This document shows, piece after piece, positions 1-7,627 of a stretch of DNA of 10,294 bases. The notes under the pieces are model-generated. The model saw only the letters and a program-made list of their open reading frames with translations. It searched no databases and was not told the DNA's origin. Both the position numbers and the translations under genes were made by a program. Numbering within the stretch: position 1 is the first letter of the stretch; each line of letters opens with the position of its first letter. Location of the stretch: the NCBI GenBank assembly GCA_036824245.1, contig DAITAO010000098.1, positions 1-10,294 of the forward strand, given 5' to 3'. Source of the DNA: JACVRM01 sp036824245 (GTDB lineage: Bacteria > Actinomycetota > Thermoleophilia > Gaiellales > Gaiellaceae).

Positions 1-957
1 CTCGTTCCGCTGGCGATCGCGGCCTGGGTGCTCGTGCAGCGGCGCCCCTCGCGCTACGCGCTCGCGTTCCCGAACCTCGAGGTGCTGGCCGGCGTCGTCG
101 ACCGCTCGGGCGCCTGGCGCCGCTGGCTGCCGCCGGCGCTCTTCGTGCTGGCGCTAACAGCGCTCGGGTTCGCGCTCGCCCGGCCGCACGTCGACGTGAT
201 GGTGGAGCGGGAGCAGGCGACCGTCGTGCTCGCCATCGACAGCTCGGGCTCGATGCTCGCCGACGACATCGCGCCGACACGGCTCGAGGCGGCGCAGTCC
301 GCGGTGCGGACGTTCCTCGATGACCTGCCGGCCAAGTTCCGGGTCGGCGTGGTCGCCTTTGCCGGCGAGCCGAACGTCGTCGCGCCGGTCACCAGCGACC
401 GCGAGGTCACGCGCGAGGCAGTCGACTTCCTCGTCCCGCTGCGCGGCACGGCGATCGGTGATGCTCTGGCACGTGCCACCGAGCTGGCGACGGATGCCGT
501 GGGCGTCGAGGGCGAGCGCCAGCTCGCCAGCGTCGCTGCGCCGGCCCCGACGTCCGGCGCGCCCGCGGCCGTTCTGTTGCTCTCGGACGGCTTCCAGACC
601 GAGGGCATCCTCTCGCCCCTCGACGGAGCCGCGCGCGCGCGCGACGCGGGCATCCCCGTGTACACGATTGCGCTCGGCACCGACCAGGGCGTGGTCGAGT
701 TCGGCTTCGGGGGCGGACGGCAGATCCCGGTGCCGCCCGACCGCGAGACGCTCCGGCGCGTTGCCGACGATACGGGCGGCAAATACTTCGATGCGCCCAG
801 CGCCGAGGCGCTCGAGTCGGCGTACGCGGAGCTCGGCTCGCTGCTCGCCGAGGAGCCCGGGGAGACGGAGGCGACCTTCGTCTTCCTCGCGGTGGCCGCC
901 GCGCTCGGGCTGCTTGCGGCGGCGCTCTCGTCGCTCTGGTTCAGCCGCATTCCCTGA
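1..957 (+). CDS. VWA-domain membrane protein, BatA-type (5' partial)
   Basis: The reading frame is open from base 1, so the true start lies to the left. The first visible residues (LVPLAIAAWVLVQRR) look like the end of a first membrane helix followed by basic residues, as in BatA/aerotolerance-type proteins. A second hydrophobic helix is encoded at about 127-180. The von Willebrand A domain follows, with a complete metal-ion-dependent adhesion site: DSSGS at 238-252, the threonine of RGTAIGDAL at 448-450 and the aspartate of LLSDG at 586-588. A final membrane helix (about 871-945) ends in a short basic tail. The layout is therefore membrane anchor, extracytoplasmic VWA domain, membrane anchor. 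In many bacteria such proteins are encoded beside a MoxR AAA+ ATPase and a DUF58 protein and are thought to act with them in envelope or complex assembly; those partners would lie left of the window and are not seen. The ligand is unknown. The family call is firm, the specific role is not. Confidence 0.88.
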   Translation, partial: LVPLAIAAWVLVQRRPSRYALAFPNLEVLAGVVDRSGAWRRWLPPALFVLALTALGFALARPHVDVMVEREQATVVLAIDSSGSMLADDIAPTRLEAAQSAVRTFLDDLPAKFRVGVVAFAGEPNVVAPVTSDREVTREAVDFLVPLRGTAIGDALARATELATDAVGVEGERQLASVAAPAPTSGAPAAVLLLSDGFQTEGILSPLDGAARARDAGIPVYTIALGTDQGVVEFGFGGGRQIPVPPDRETLRRVADDTGGKYFDAPSAEALESAYAELGSLLAEEPGETEATFVFLAVAAALGLLAAALSSLWFSRIP

Positions 958-961
958 CGGG

Positions 962-1078
962 ATGGAGGTCCGCAACGTGCGCTGGGTCGGGGTGCACACC
1001 CGCGAGTACGAGCGGCGCTCGATCCAGGTGTGGGCGCCGGGCGGCAATCTGCACGAGTTCGCGAGCCGCCCCCCGTGA
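962..1078 (+). pseudogene. VOC (glyoxalase-fold) gene remnant, internally deleted
   Basis: This 38-codon ATG ORF starts four bases after the stop of the VWA gene. Its start (VRNVRWVGVHTREYE) resembles the first beta strand of single-domain VOC proteins. Its end (VWAPGGNLHEFASRP) resembles their C-terminal metal-ligand segment, usually of the form PDGNxxEL near the terminus. A normal VOC protein of this kind has about 115-130 residues, so some 80 residues between the two ends appear to be missing while the frame stays open. The stop overlaps the GTG start of the next gene as GTGA, as expected if this was once an intact gene translationally coupled to it. What is seen is the short ORF and its two motif-like ends; the deletion is inferred. 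It could instead be a chance ORF or a real small protein. A folded VOC enzyme cannot be made from it. Confidence 0.45.
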
Positions 1079-1923
1079 CCGTCGTCGGCGTGCTGCATCC
1101 GGGCGAGATGGGCGCCGCTCTGGGAGCCGAGCTGCGAAAACGCGGCCACGACGTTGTGTGGGCCTCGGAGGGACGCAGCGCCGAGACGAGGCGGAGGGCG
1201 ACTTCGGCCGAGCTGGCGGACACGGGATCAGTTGCCGAGTTGCTGCGTCGCAGCCAGATCGTCCTGTCCGTGTGTCCTCCGCACGCTGCGCAGGAGGTGG
1301 CGGAATCCATGTCAGGCTTCGACGGCGTCTTCGTCGACGCCAATGCGATTTCCCCGGCGACGGCCCGCACGGTCGGTGCGCTGGTCGAAGCAGGCGGAGC
1401 GGACTTCGTCGACGGGGGGATCGTCGGGCCGCCGCCGCCCGCCGGCACGCGCCTCTACCTCGCTGGCGAGCGCGCCAGGGATGTGGCAGCGCTGTTCGAC
1501 GGCACCGCGGTCGATGCTGTGCTGCTAGAGCGACCGATCGGCAGCGCGTCGGCGCTGAAGATGACCTACGCAGGGTGGACGAAGGGCACGGCTGCGCTGC
1601 TGCTCGCCCTGCGGGCGGCGGCGCGCGCGGAGGGTGTCGAGGACGCGTTGCTCGCGGAATGGGCCATGTCCTTGCCAGAGCTCCCCGAGCGCTCGCGGCA
1701 CGCCGCCCGCTCTGCTGCGGCGAAAGGGTGGCGCTGGGTCCTTGAGATGGAGGAGATCGCGGCGACCCTCGCGGCGCGAGACCTGCCCGCCGGCTTCCAC
1801 GAGGCGGCGGCAGACGTCTTCGCACGCGTTCCCCGTGACGCGGCAGCCGACGCCGAGGAGGCAACCGTCGACCTCGTCGTGGCGGCCTTGCTGCAGCGCA
1901 CACCGTCGTCTCCGCGCGCCTGA
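1075..1923 (+). CDS. NAD(P)-binding 6-phosphogluconate dehydrogenase-like protein (DUF1932 C-terminus)
   Basis: The 282-aa product begins at GTG 1075, giving VTVVGVLHPGEMG. An in-frame start at 1030 is possible but would put 15 unrelated residues before the nucleotide-binding strand and run deeper into the upstream ORF. Residues 1-35 form the first Rossmann beta-alpha-beta unit, in which GVLHPGEMG replaces the usual glycine-rich loop. VDANAISP corresponds to the substrate-loop region of beta-hydroxyacid dehydrogenases. The helical C-terminal half has SALKMTYAGWTKGTAALLLAL, typical of the DUF1932 family, with Lys162 (1558-1560) at the place of the family's catalytic lysine. The protein is probably a cytosolic dehydrogenase or reductase acting on a hydroxy acid or related compound; the substrate cannot be read from the sequence. 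No clear Shine-Dalgarno precedes the start, so translation is probably coupled to the overlapping upstream remnant through the shared GTGA. Family confidence is high, activity confidence is low. Confidence 0.85.
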   Translation: MTVVGVLHPGEMGAALGAELRKRGHDVVWASEGRSAETRRRATSAELADTGSVAELLRRSQIVLSVCPPHAAQEVAESMSGFDGVFVDANAISPATARTVGALVEAGGADFVDGGIVGPPPPAGTRLYLAGERARDVAALFDGTAVDAVLLERPIGSASALKMTYAGWTKGTAALLLALRAAARAEGVEDALLAEWAMSLPELPERSRHAARSAAAKGWRWVLEMEEIAATLAARDLPAGFHEAAADVFARVPRDAAADAEEATVDLVVAALLQRTPSSPRA

Positions 1924-2004
1924 AGGGAATGCGTTGCGCGGCCGCGGTCGACGGCCCGCGAACGTGAAGCGGCCGTGCTCGGCTAAGGGCGACCGTCGCG
2001 TGCC

Positions 2005-2028
2005 CGTCGAGCGCTGTTAGCCTCGACG
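2005..2028 (+). promoter_or_regulatory. Hairpin just upstream of the ctpE-like start
   Basis: A perfect 7-bp inverted repeat, CGTCGAG (2005-2011) and CTCGACG (2022-2028), encloses a 10-base loop and ends three bases before the GTG start of the P-type ATPase. There is no recognisable Shine-Dalgarno. The loop and the base after it contain TAGCCT (2018-2023), which fits a TAnnnT -10 hexamer placed for a leaderless or near-leaderless transcript, but I find no convincing -35. The dyad could be an operator over the promoter, an RNA hairpin controlling initiation, or chance in 70% GC DNA. A second small dyad, GCGAC-C-GTCGC, lies at 1989-1999. Confidence 0.25.
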
Positions 2029-2031
2029 CGA

Positions 2032-4380
2032 GTGGACGCGTCGCAGGCCGGCGGACTGACCGAGGAAGAGGCGCGCCGCCGTCTGGCTGAGCGCGGGCCG
2101 TTCGCGCCGCCCGCGACGAGCCGGTCGCTGCGGAGCATCGTCCGGGCCAACGTCTTCACGGTCTTCAACCTGATCCTCGCCGTCTTCGGAGTCATCACAC
2201 TCGCCTTCGGCGAGTGGCAGGACGCCATCTTCCTGGCCATCCTGGTCGCGAACGCAGGCATCGGCATCGCCCAGGAGCTGCGCGCCAAGCGCGCGCTCGA
2301 CCGGCTCGCGGCGCTCGTCGAGCCGACCGCGCGCGTGGTGCGCGACGGTGACGTTCGCGATATGCCGGTGGAGCAGGTGGTGGTGGGAGACCTCGTGCGG
2401 CTCCAGGCAGGTGACCAGCTAGTCGCCGACGGACGTGTGGACGCGGCGAACGGTCTGCGGCTCGACGAGTCAGTGCTCACGGGCGAGTCGCGCCCCGTCG
2501 CGCGGCGGCCGGGGGAAGAGGTGCGCTCGAGCTCGTTCGCCGTCGAGGGCGAAGGAGCGTACGTCGTCACGGCAGTCGGCCCAGACAGCTACGCCGAGCG
2601 CATCGCCGGCGAGGCTCGCCAGTTTCGCCACCCCCGCTCGCCCCTCGAGCGCTCGCTCGACCGGCTGCTCTTCACGCTCGTCGCCGTGCTGGTGCCGCTG
2701 GCGGTCATCCTCGGCGCGGCGCTCGTCGAGCGCGACGAGCCGACGAAGGAGTCCGCCACGACCGCCGTGGCCGCCGGTGTGACGCTCGTCCCGGAGGGCC
2801 TCATCCTGCTGACCAGCCTCACCTTCGCTATGGCGGCGCTCTCCATGGCACGTCGTGGCGCGCTCGCACAGCAGCTGAACGCGGTCGAGTCGCTGGCGTC
2901 TGTGGACACCCTCTGCCTCGACAAGACAGGCACGCTGACCGAGCCGGACCTGCGAGTCGTCTCGCTCGCACCGGCCGAGGGGACGAACGAGAGCGAGCTG
3001 CGCACGGAGCTGGCGCGGTTCGCGGCCAGCTTCCCGACCCCGAACGCGACGCTTGCAGCCATCCAGCAAGAGCTGCCGGCTACAGCCGAGGCACCGGCTG
3101 CGCGCGTGCCGTTCTCGTCGCGCCGTCGGTGGAGCGGCGTCCAGCTCGACGGCACGACCTACGTGCTCGGCGCCCCCGAGCGGCTCGAGCTGGGCACGCT
3201 TGCCGAGCGTGCTGCCGAAGAGGCGGAGAGCGGGCGGCGCGTGGTGGCGCTTGCGAGCACCAGGGAAGCGCTCGACGGGCTCGATCCCGACGACGGCCCG
3301 CCGCCCGGCCTGCGCGTGCGCGGCCTCGTCGTGCTGGCGGAACGCCTCCGCGCGCAGGCGCAGAGCACGGTCGAGTTCTTCCGCGAGCAGGGCGTCGAGC
3401 TCAAGGTGCTCTCCGGGGACCGGCCGGCCACGGTCGCCGCGATCGCGCGGGATGCCGGCATTCCCGCCGACTCCGAACCGCTCGACGGCGACCGGCTACC
3501 CGCAGACCCGGCCGAGCTGGCGCGCGTCGCGGCGAGCGCGTCGGTCGTGGGCCGCATCTCGCCGGAGGGCAAGCGGCGGCTGATCGAGGCGCTCACCGCC
3601 GACGGCCGCTACGTGGCGATGGTGGGAGACGGCGTCAACGACGTGCCCGCGCTCAAGGCGGCGCGTCTGGCGATCGCCCAAGGCAGCGGCGCCCAGATGG
3701 CGCGCAGCGTGGCCGACGTCGTGCTCGTGCGCGGCGACTTCGCGGCCGTGCCCGCGATGGTGGGGGAGGGCCGCAAGGTGTTCCGCAACCTGCAGCGAGT
3801 GACGAAGCTGTTCGTGGCCAAGTCGGTCTTCGCCATGGTCCTGATCCTGTCGGTGGGTCTGACGCCCATCGCCTACCCGCTCATCCCGCGCCACCTGACG
3901 CTGGCTGCCGCGATCACCGTCGGCATCCCGTCCTTCTTCCTGGCCCTCGCGCCGAGCGCGGGGTCGTTCCGGTCGGAGCGCTTCCTGCGCGACGTGGCTC
4001 GCTTCGCGGTACCGGCGGGTGCAGCCGCGGGGCTGGGCGTGCTGGCCAGCTACCTGTTCGCGCTGAACGTCGTCGACCTCGGCCTCGTCGAGTCGCGCAC
4101 GGTGGCGACCACGGTGCTCGTGATCGTGGGGCTTTACCTGGTGCTGGCGCTCGAGGCGTCAGGTCGCGTGCGCGGAGCCGCGGTGGCGGCGTTATGCGGC
4201 GCGCTCGCAGTGCTGTACCTGATCGTCCTGATCTTCAGACCGACGCGTCACTTCTTCGAGCTGGCCGTTCCCGGGCCGGGCATGGTGCTCATCTCGCTCG
4301 TGGGGGCGGCTATCGCCATCGCCGGACTGTGGCTGACGGACGACCGCTTCGTGCCCACACGGGGCGCGAAGGTCGCTTGA
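2032..4380 (+). CDS. ctpE: Cation-transporting P-type ATPase, CtpE-like
   Basis: This complete 782-aa P-type ATPase starts at GTG 2032, the first start after an in-frame TAA at 1984; GLTEEEARRRLAERG is a normal N-terminus for the class. Order of parts: short actuator N-terminus, TM1-2 (about 41-82), actuator domain with TGES at 150-153, TM3-4 (about 212-270) with PEGL at 254-257, phosphorylation motif DKTGTLT with Asp297, a compact nucleotide-binding domain (FSSRRRWSG and LGAPERL), hinge GDGVND at 532-537, then six C-terminal helices from about 593, giving ten in all. There is no N-terminal heavy-metal domain, and TM4 has PEGL rather than CPx, so it is not a Cu/Zn/Cd exporter. The PEGL-to-DKTGT stretch resembles mycobacterial CtpE, reported as a calcium transporter. 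Calcium or another divalent cation is the likely substrate, but that rests on resemblance. The gene stands 108 bp after the dehydrogenase and may be transcribed separately. All catalytic motifs are intact. Confidence 0.92.
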   Translation: MDASQAGGLTEEEARRRLAERGPFAPPATSRSLRSIVRANVFTVFNLILAVFGVITLAFGEWQDAIFLAILVANAGIGIAQELRAKRALDRLAALVEPTARVVRDGDVRDMPVEQVVVGDLVRLQAGDQLVADGRVDAANGLRLDESVLTGESRPVARRPGEEVRSSSFAVEGEGAYVVTAVGPDSYAERIAGEARQFRHPRSPLERSLDRLLFTLVAVLVPLAVILGAALVERDEPTKESATTAVAAGVTLVPEGLILLTSLTFAMAALSMARRGALAQQLNAVESLASVDTLCLDKTGTLTEPDLRVVSLAPAEGTNESELRTELARFAASFPTPNATLAAIQQELPATAEAPAARVPFSSRRRWSGVQLDGTTYVLGAPERLELGTLAERAAEEAESGRRVVALASTREALDGLDPDDGPPPGLRVRGLVVLAERLRAQAQSTVEFFREQGVELKVLSGDRPATVAAIARDAGIPADSEPLDGDRLPADPAELARVAASASVVGRISPEGKRRLIEALTADGRYVAMVGDGVNDVPALKAARLAIAQGSGAQMARSVADVVLVRGDFAAVPAMVGEGRKVFRNLQRVTKLFVAKSVFAMVLILSVGLTPIAYPLIPRHLTLAAAITVGIPSFFLALAPSAGSFRSERFLRDVARFAVPAGAAAGLGVLASYLFALNVVDLGLVESRTVATTVLVIVGLYLVLALEASGRVRGAAVAALCGALAVLYLIVLIFRPTRHFFELAVPGPGMVLISLVGAAIAIAGLWLTDDRFVPTRGAKVA

Positions 4381-4463
4381 CGCACGCCATTGAGGGCAAA
4401 GCAGTTGTGTGGCCAGCGTGCACTCCCAGCGCTCGTCGCTGCGTCGATCGCCGCCTTGATCCT

Positions 4464-4497
4464 GCCCGCCTGGGATTGCGGCATTTACCGGGCGGGC
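4464..4497 (+). terminator. Hairpin after ctpE-like gene, possible terminator
   Basis: GCCCGCC (4464-4470) pairs perfectly with GGCGGGC (4491-4497) around a 20-base loop, about 85 bp beyond the ctpE-like stop; flanking CTG and CAG can extend it through a one-base bulge. There is no T-run. Terminators without a U tail are common in high-GC actinobacteria, but chance stems are also common at this base composition. Confidence 0.3.
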
Positions 4498-4523
4498 CAG
4501 CGGGTGAGTGTCAGATCCGGGGG

Positions 4524-4541
4524 CTCGAGGTCGCCCTCGAG
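4524..4541. terminator. Perfect 7-bp hairpin, possible bidirectional terminator
   Basis: CTCGAGG-TCGC-CCTCGAG is a perfect 7-bp stem with a tetraloop, lying between the convergent ctpE-like and acnA genes. An alternative pairing of GGCTC (4522-4526) with GAGCC (4542-4546) can extend the fold. There is no T-run on either strand. If the minus-strand coding stretch here is real, the dyad may simply reflect its codons. Confidence 0.3.
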
Positions 4542-4614
4542 GAGCCGGCCGCGAATCTGCAAGAACGCTGAGCCCGGCTCCCTTTCAGCGACAAGCTCGC
4601 CGGGAAGCACCCGC

Positions 4615-4637
4615 GCACGAGGTTGCGGTCCTCGTGC
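4615..4637. terminator. Perfect 8-bp hairpin, possible acnA terminator
   Basis: GCACGAGG (4615-4622) pairs perfectly with CCTCGTGC (4630-4637) around the 7-base loop TTGCGGT, about 140 bp beyond the acnA stop in its direction of transcription. There is no T-run. It overlaps the minus-strand stretch coding VHEDRNLVR, so it may not act as a terminator. Confidence 0.25.
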
Positions 4638-4774
4638 ACGATTGCGGTCACGCTCGTCGCGGCGACGTGCGGCGGGACGTTCGACGGCCCAGGTCCGGTC
4701 GCCGCGGCGAGCGAGCGCACGAAGGTGGCCTGTAAAGGGGTGCCCGGCGGAGACCGTCCCTGCGTGAGGAAGGG

Positions 4775-7555
4775 CTACGCGAGGGCGCGGCGGACTGCGT
4801 AGAGAAGGATGCCGCCGTGCCGGTAATACTGAAACTCGCGTTCCGTGTCGATGCGCACACGCCCGTCGAAGGAGATCGGGTCGCCGCCGTCCGGCGTCGC
4901 CGTCACCGGCACGGTGCCGCCGTGGCCCTCGGGGGCGTCCACGTCGAAGACCTCTCGGCCCGTCAGGCCGAGCGACTCGCGGTTCGCGCCGGCCGGGAAC
5001 TCGAGCGGCGCGATCCCCATCATCAGCAAGTTGGTGCGGTGAATGCGCTCGTACGACTCCGCAACGACAGCGCGCACGCCGAGCAGGTTCGGGCCCTTCG
5101 CCGCCCAGTCGCGCGACGAGCCCGAGCCGTACTCCTTGCCTGCCAGCACGACCAACGGCACCCCCTCCGACAGGTAGCGCTGCGACGCCTCGAAGATCGT
5201 CATCTCGTCGCCGGAGGGCAGGTGCACCGTCCAGGTGCCCTCGCTGCCCGGGACGAGCAGGTTGCGCAGGCGCACGTTGGCGAAAGTGCCGCGCACCATC
5301 ACCTCGTGGTTGCCGCGGCGTGAGCCGTACGAATTGAAGTCGCGGCGCTCGATGCCGTGCTCGATGAGGTAGCGGCCTGCAGGGCTGTCGGGCCGGATGG
5401 CGCCGGCCGGGGAGATGTGGTCCGTGGTGACGCTGTCGCCCAGCATCACCAGGCAGCGGGCGCCGCGTACCGGCTCGACCGGTGCCGGCTCGCGGGACAT
5501 GCCCTCGAAGTACGGTGGCCGCCGCACGTATGTCGAATCGGGATCCCAGGCGAACAGGTCGCCTTCGGGCACGTCCAGGGAGCGCCAGTTCTCATCGCCC
5601 GTGAACACGTCGGCGTAGGTGCGTCGGAACATGTCCTGCTCGATCGCCTGTGCGATCGTCGCCTGGATCTCCTCGGAGCTCGGCCAGATGTCGCGCAGAT
5701 AGACGTCCTCGCCGGCGTCGTCCTGCCCGAGCGGCTCGGTGAGCAGGTCGACGTCCATGCGACCGGCCAGGGCGTAGGCGACCACGAGCGGCGGCGAGGC
5801 GAGGTAGTTGGCCTTCACCTCCGGGTGAATGCGCGCCTCGAAGTTGCGGTTGCCGGACAGCACGGCGCACACGACGAGGTCCTTGTCGGCAACGGCCTCC
5901 GAGATCGGCTCGGGCAGCGGCCCGGAGTTCCCGATGCACGTCGTGCAGCCGTAGCCGACCGTGTGGAAGCCCAGGTCTTCCAGGTACGGGGTGAGGCCGG
6001 CGCGCTCGTAGTACTCGGTGACCACCTTCGAGCCGGGTGCCAGGCTCGACTTCACCCACGGCTTGCGCGTGAGGCCGCGCTCGACGGCCTTCTTGGCCAG
6101 CAGCCCGGCGCCGATCATCACCTGCGGGTTGGACGTGTTCGTGCAGCTCGTGATCGCCGCGATCACGACTGCGCCGTGGTCGAGCTCGAACGTCTCGCCC
6201 TCCAATTCGACCTCGACTGCCGCCGACGGCTTCTCGGCGACGGCGACCGGCTCCTGGAACCGCTCGACCGGGTCGAGGATCTCGTGAGGCCCGGGCTGCT
6301 GCTCGACGGTCGGGTCACTGGCGGGGAACGTGTCCGCAACCGCCCTGTCGTGCGTCGAGTTGCCGTAGCTCGCGCCGAAGCTGTCCAGCGAGGCGAGGAA
6401 GGAGCGCTTGGCGTCGGAGAGCGGCACTCGATCCTGTGGACGCCGCGGCCCGGCGAGGCTCGGCTCTACGTCGCCGAGGTCGAGCTCGACGACCTGCGAG
6501 TAGGTGGGCTGCTCGTCCGGCTCGTGCCAGAGCATGTTTTCCTTGCAGTAGGTCTCGACGAGCCCGATGCGCTCGTCGGGGCGGCCGGTCAGGCGCAGGT
6601 AGTCGAGCGTCACCTGGTCAACCGGGAAGAAGCCGCACGTGGCGCCGTACTCGGGAGACATGTTCCCGATCGTGGCCCGGTCGGCGAGCGACAGGCCCGC
6701 GAGGCCGTGCCCGAAGTACTCCACGAACTTCCCGACCACACCGGACTCGCGCAGGATCTGGGTGACCGTGAGCACGAGATCGGTAGCCGTGGAGCCCTCC
6801 GGCAGGCGGCCGGTCAGCTTGAAGCCGACCACCTGCGGGACGAGCATCGAGATCGGCTCGCCCAGCATGGCCGCCTCCGCCTCGATGCCGCCCACGCCCC
6901 ACCCGAGGATGCCGAGCCCGTTGATCATCGTCGTATGCGAGTCGGTGCCTACCAGCGTGTCCGGGAACGCCCGGCCGTGACGGGCCTCCACGACGCGGCC
7001 GAGGAACTCGAGGTTCACCTGGTGCACGATGCCGGTGTTGGGCGGGACGACCTTGAGGCCCTCGAAGCCCTGCTGCCCCCACCGCAGGAACGCGTAGCGC
7101 TCCCGGTTGCGGTGGAACTCGATCTCGGCATTGCGGTTGCGGGCGAAGCGGGTGCCGAACTCGTCGACCTGGACGGAGTGGTCGATGACGAGTTCCGCGG
7201 GCGCGCGCGCGTCGATGCGGGCCGCGTCGCCGCCCAGCTCGCGCACGGCGTCGCGCATGGCGGCGAGGTCGACGACGACCGGCACGCCGGTGAAATCCTG
7301 GTGCAGCACGCGCGAGGGGCGGAAGGTGATCTCGCGGGTCGGCTCGTCGGTCGCCACCCAACGTGCCACTGCCTCCACGTGCTCGTGCGTGACGGACTCG
7401 CCGTCCTCGTAGCGGAGCAGGTTCTCGAGCAGGATCCGCAGCGTGTAGGGGAGGCGGGCGACGTCGTAGGCGTCCTGAAGCGCGCCCAGCCGGAAGATCT
7501 CGTGCGTGCCACCGCCGGCCTCCAGCGTGGCGCGCGCTCCGAAGCTGTTCGTCAC
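4775..7555 (-). CDS. acnA: Aconitate hydratase A (aconitase)
   Basis: This complete 926-aa aconitase of the AcnA/IRP1 type interconverts citrate and isocitrate in the TCA cycle, in the cytoplasm. The chosen GTG at 7555 gives VTNSFGARATLEAGG, the usual AcnA N-terminus, with AGGA seven bases upstream; the frame is open further back, but only antisense to the neighbouring cnoX. The three [4Fe-4S] ligands are present: Cys471 in SCTNTSN, and Cys537 and Cys540 in GCTTCIGNSG. The 66-residue spacing from the first to the second matches E. coli AcnA. Substrate-site segments are also intact: GTDSHTTMINGLG, NSYGSRRGNHEVM and the swivel-domain GSGSSRDWAAKG. The linker before the first cysteine is expanded and contains ADTFPASDP, as in mycobacterial aconitase, which supports actinobacterial origin. 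The gene is divergent from cnoX across 72 bp and convergent with the ctpE-like gene. No damage is seen. Confidence 0.97.
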   Translation of the reverse strand: MTNSFGARATLEAGGGTHEIFRLGALQDAYDVARLPYTLRILLENLLRYEDGESVTHEHVEAVARWVATDEPTREITFRPSRVLHQDFTGVPVVVDLAAMRDAVRELGGDAARIDARAPAELVIDHSVQVDEFGTRFARNRNAEIEFHRNRERYAFLRWGQQGFEGLKVVPPNTGIVHQVNLEFLGRVVEARHGRAFPDTLVGTDSHTTMINGLGILGWGVGGIEAEAAMLGEPISMLVPQVVGFKLTGRLPEGSTATDLVLTVTQILRESGVVGKFVEYFGHGLAGLSLADRATIGNMSPEYGATCGFFPVDQVTLDYLRLTGRPDERIGLVETYCKENMLWHEPDEQPTYSQVVELDLGDVEPSLAGPRRPQDRVPLSDAKRSFLASLDSFGASYGNSTHDRAVADTFPASDPTVEQQPGPHEILDPVERFQEPVAVAEKPSAAVEVELEGETFELDHGAVVIAAITSCTNTSNPQVMIGAGLLAKKAVERGLTRKPWVKSSLAPGSKVVTEYYERAGLTPYLEDLGFHTVGYGCTTCIGNSGPLPEPISEAVADKDLVVCAVLSGNRNFEARIHPEVKANYLASPPLVVAYALAGRMDVDLLTEPLGQDDAGEDVYLRDIWPSSEEIQATIAQAIEQDMFRRTYADVFTGDENWRSLDVPEGDLFAWDPDSTYVRRPPYFEGMSREPAPVEPVRGARCLVMLGDSVTTDHISPAGAIRPDSPAGRYLIEHGIERRDFNSYGSRRGNHEVMVRGTFANVRLRNLLVPGSEGTWTVHLPSGDEMTIFEASQRYLSEGVPLVVLAGKEYGSGSSRDWAAKGPNLLGVRAVVAESYERIHRTNLLMMGIAPLEFPAGANRESLGLTGREVFDVDAPEGHGGTVPVTATPDGGDPISFDGRVRIDTEREFQYYRHGGILLYAVRRALA

Positions 7556-7627
7556 AACTGCATCCTGCCGGACCCGGCGTGAGGCCCGCCGGTAAAACGA
7601 CAATGCGTCGGTAGCGTTGGAGCTCAC
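7556..7627. promoter_or_regulatory. Divergent acnA/cnoX promoter region
   Basis: These 72 bp separate the two divergent start codons and must hold sites for both genes unless a promoter lies inside a coding region. On the plus strand TAGCGT (7612-7617) fits a TAnnnT -10 hexamer, followed by GGAG (7619-7622) five bases before the cnoX GTG. I see no good -35 for either direction. On the minus strand AGGA (complement of 7563-7566) serves acnA. There is no obvious operator dyad. Confidence 0.4.

Larger units (their letters stand above)
4485..4720 (-). pseudogene. Possible small gene broken by one frameshift, downstream of acnA
   Basis: On the minus strand, reading from GTG at 4720, one frame gives a natural-looking sequence with very high GC3 ending in SVTAIVHEDRNLVR at about 4613. 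The adjacent frame then continues as VLPGELVAEREPGSAFLQIR and GRLLEGDLEPPDLTLTRW to a TAA at 4485-4487. Adding one base near 4611-4615 would join them into a single protein-like sequence of about 78 residues. Without it, the first frame runs on as Ser/Arg-rich low-quality sequence to 4511. The first frame is also open back to the acnA stop. I do not recognise the family. It could be a decayed gene, a sequencing or assembly indel in a real gene, or an accident of GC-rich DNA; the opposite strand also carries a short plausible stretch here (CQIRGLEVALEEPAANLQER). Confidence 0.3.
4381..4774. other. 394-bp convergent intergenic region between ctpE-like and acnA
   Basis: No intact recognisable gene is present. 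The gap separates the 3' ends of the ctpE-like gene (+) and acnA (-). It contains three good inverted repeats (annotated separately as possible terminators) and a minus-strand stretch that may be a frameshifted small gene. A plus-strand ORF at 4390-4767 has a hydrophobic run (LPALVAASIAALILPAW) near its start but then becomes Ser/Arg-rich and unconvincing. No tRNA or known RNA gene was recognised. Confidence 0.6.

Noticed and set aside
320..1078. 252-codon plus-strand ORF overlapping the VWA gene
   Set aside because: Most of it is an Arg/Ser-rich shadow frame of the VWA gene; only the last 38 codons (962-1078) are worth noting separately.
1937..1946. Palindrome CGCGGCCGCG between the dehydrogenase and ctpE-like genes
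   Set aside because: Self-complementary GC strings of this length are common at this base composition and there is no further support for a site.
7552..7563. Three-codon minus-strand ORF (Met-Gln-Leu-stop) whose TGA overlaps the acnA GTG
   Set aside because: Too short and too easily produced by chance to call a regulatory leader; its ATG overlaps the acnA ribosome-binding site.
5357..7582. 741-codon plus-strand ORF opposite acnA
   Set aside because: It is exactly antisense to an unmistakable aconitase; long antisense frames are expected in GC-rich genes and the product has no recognisable domain.
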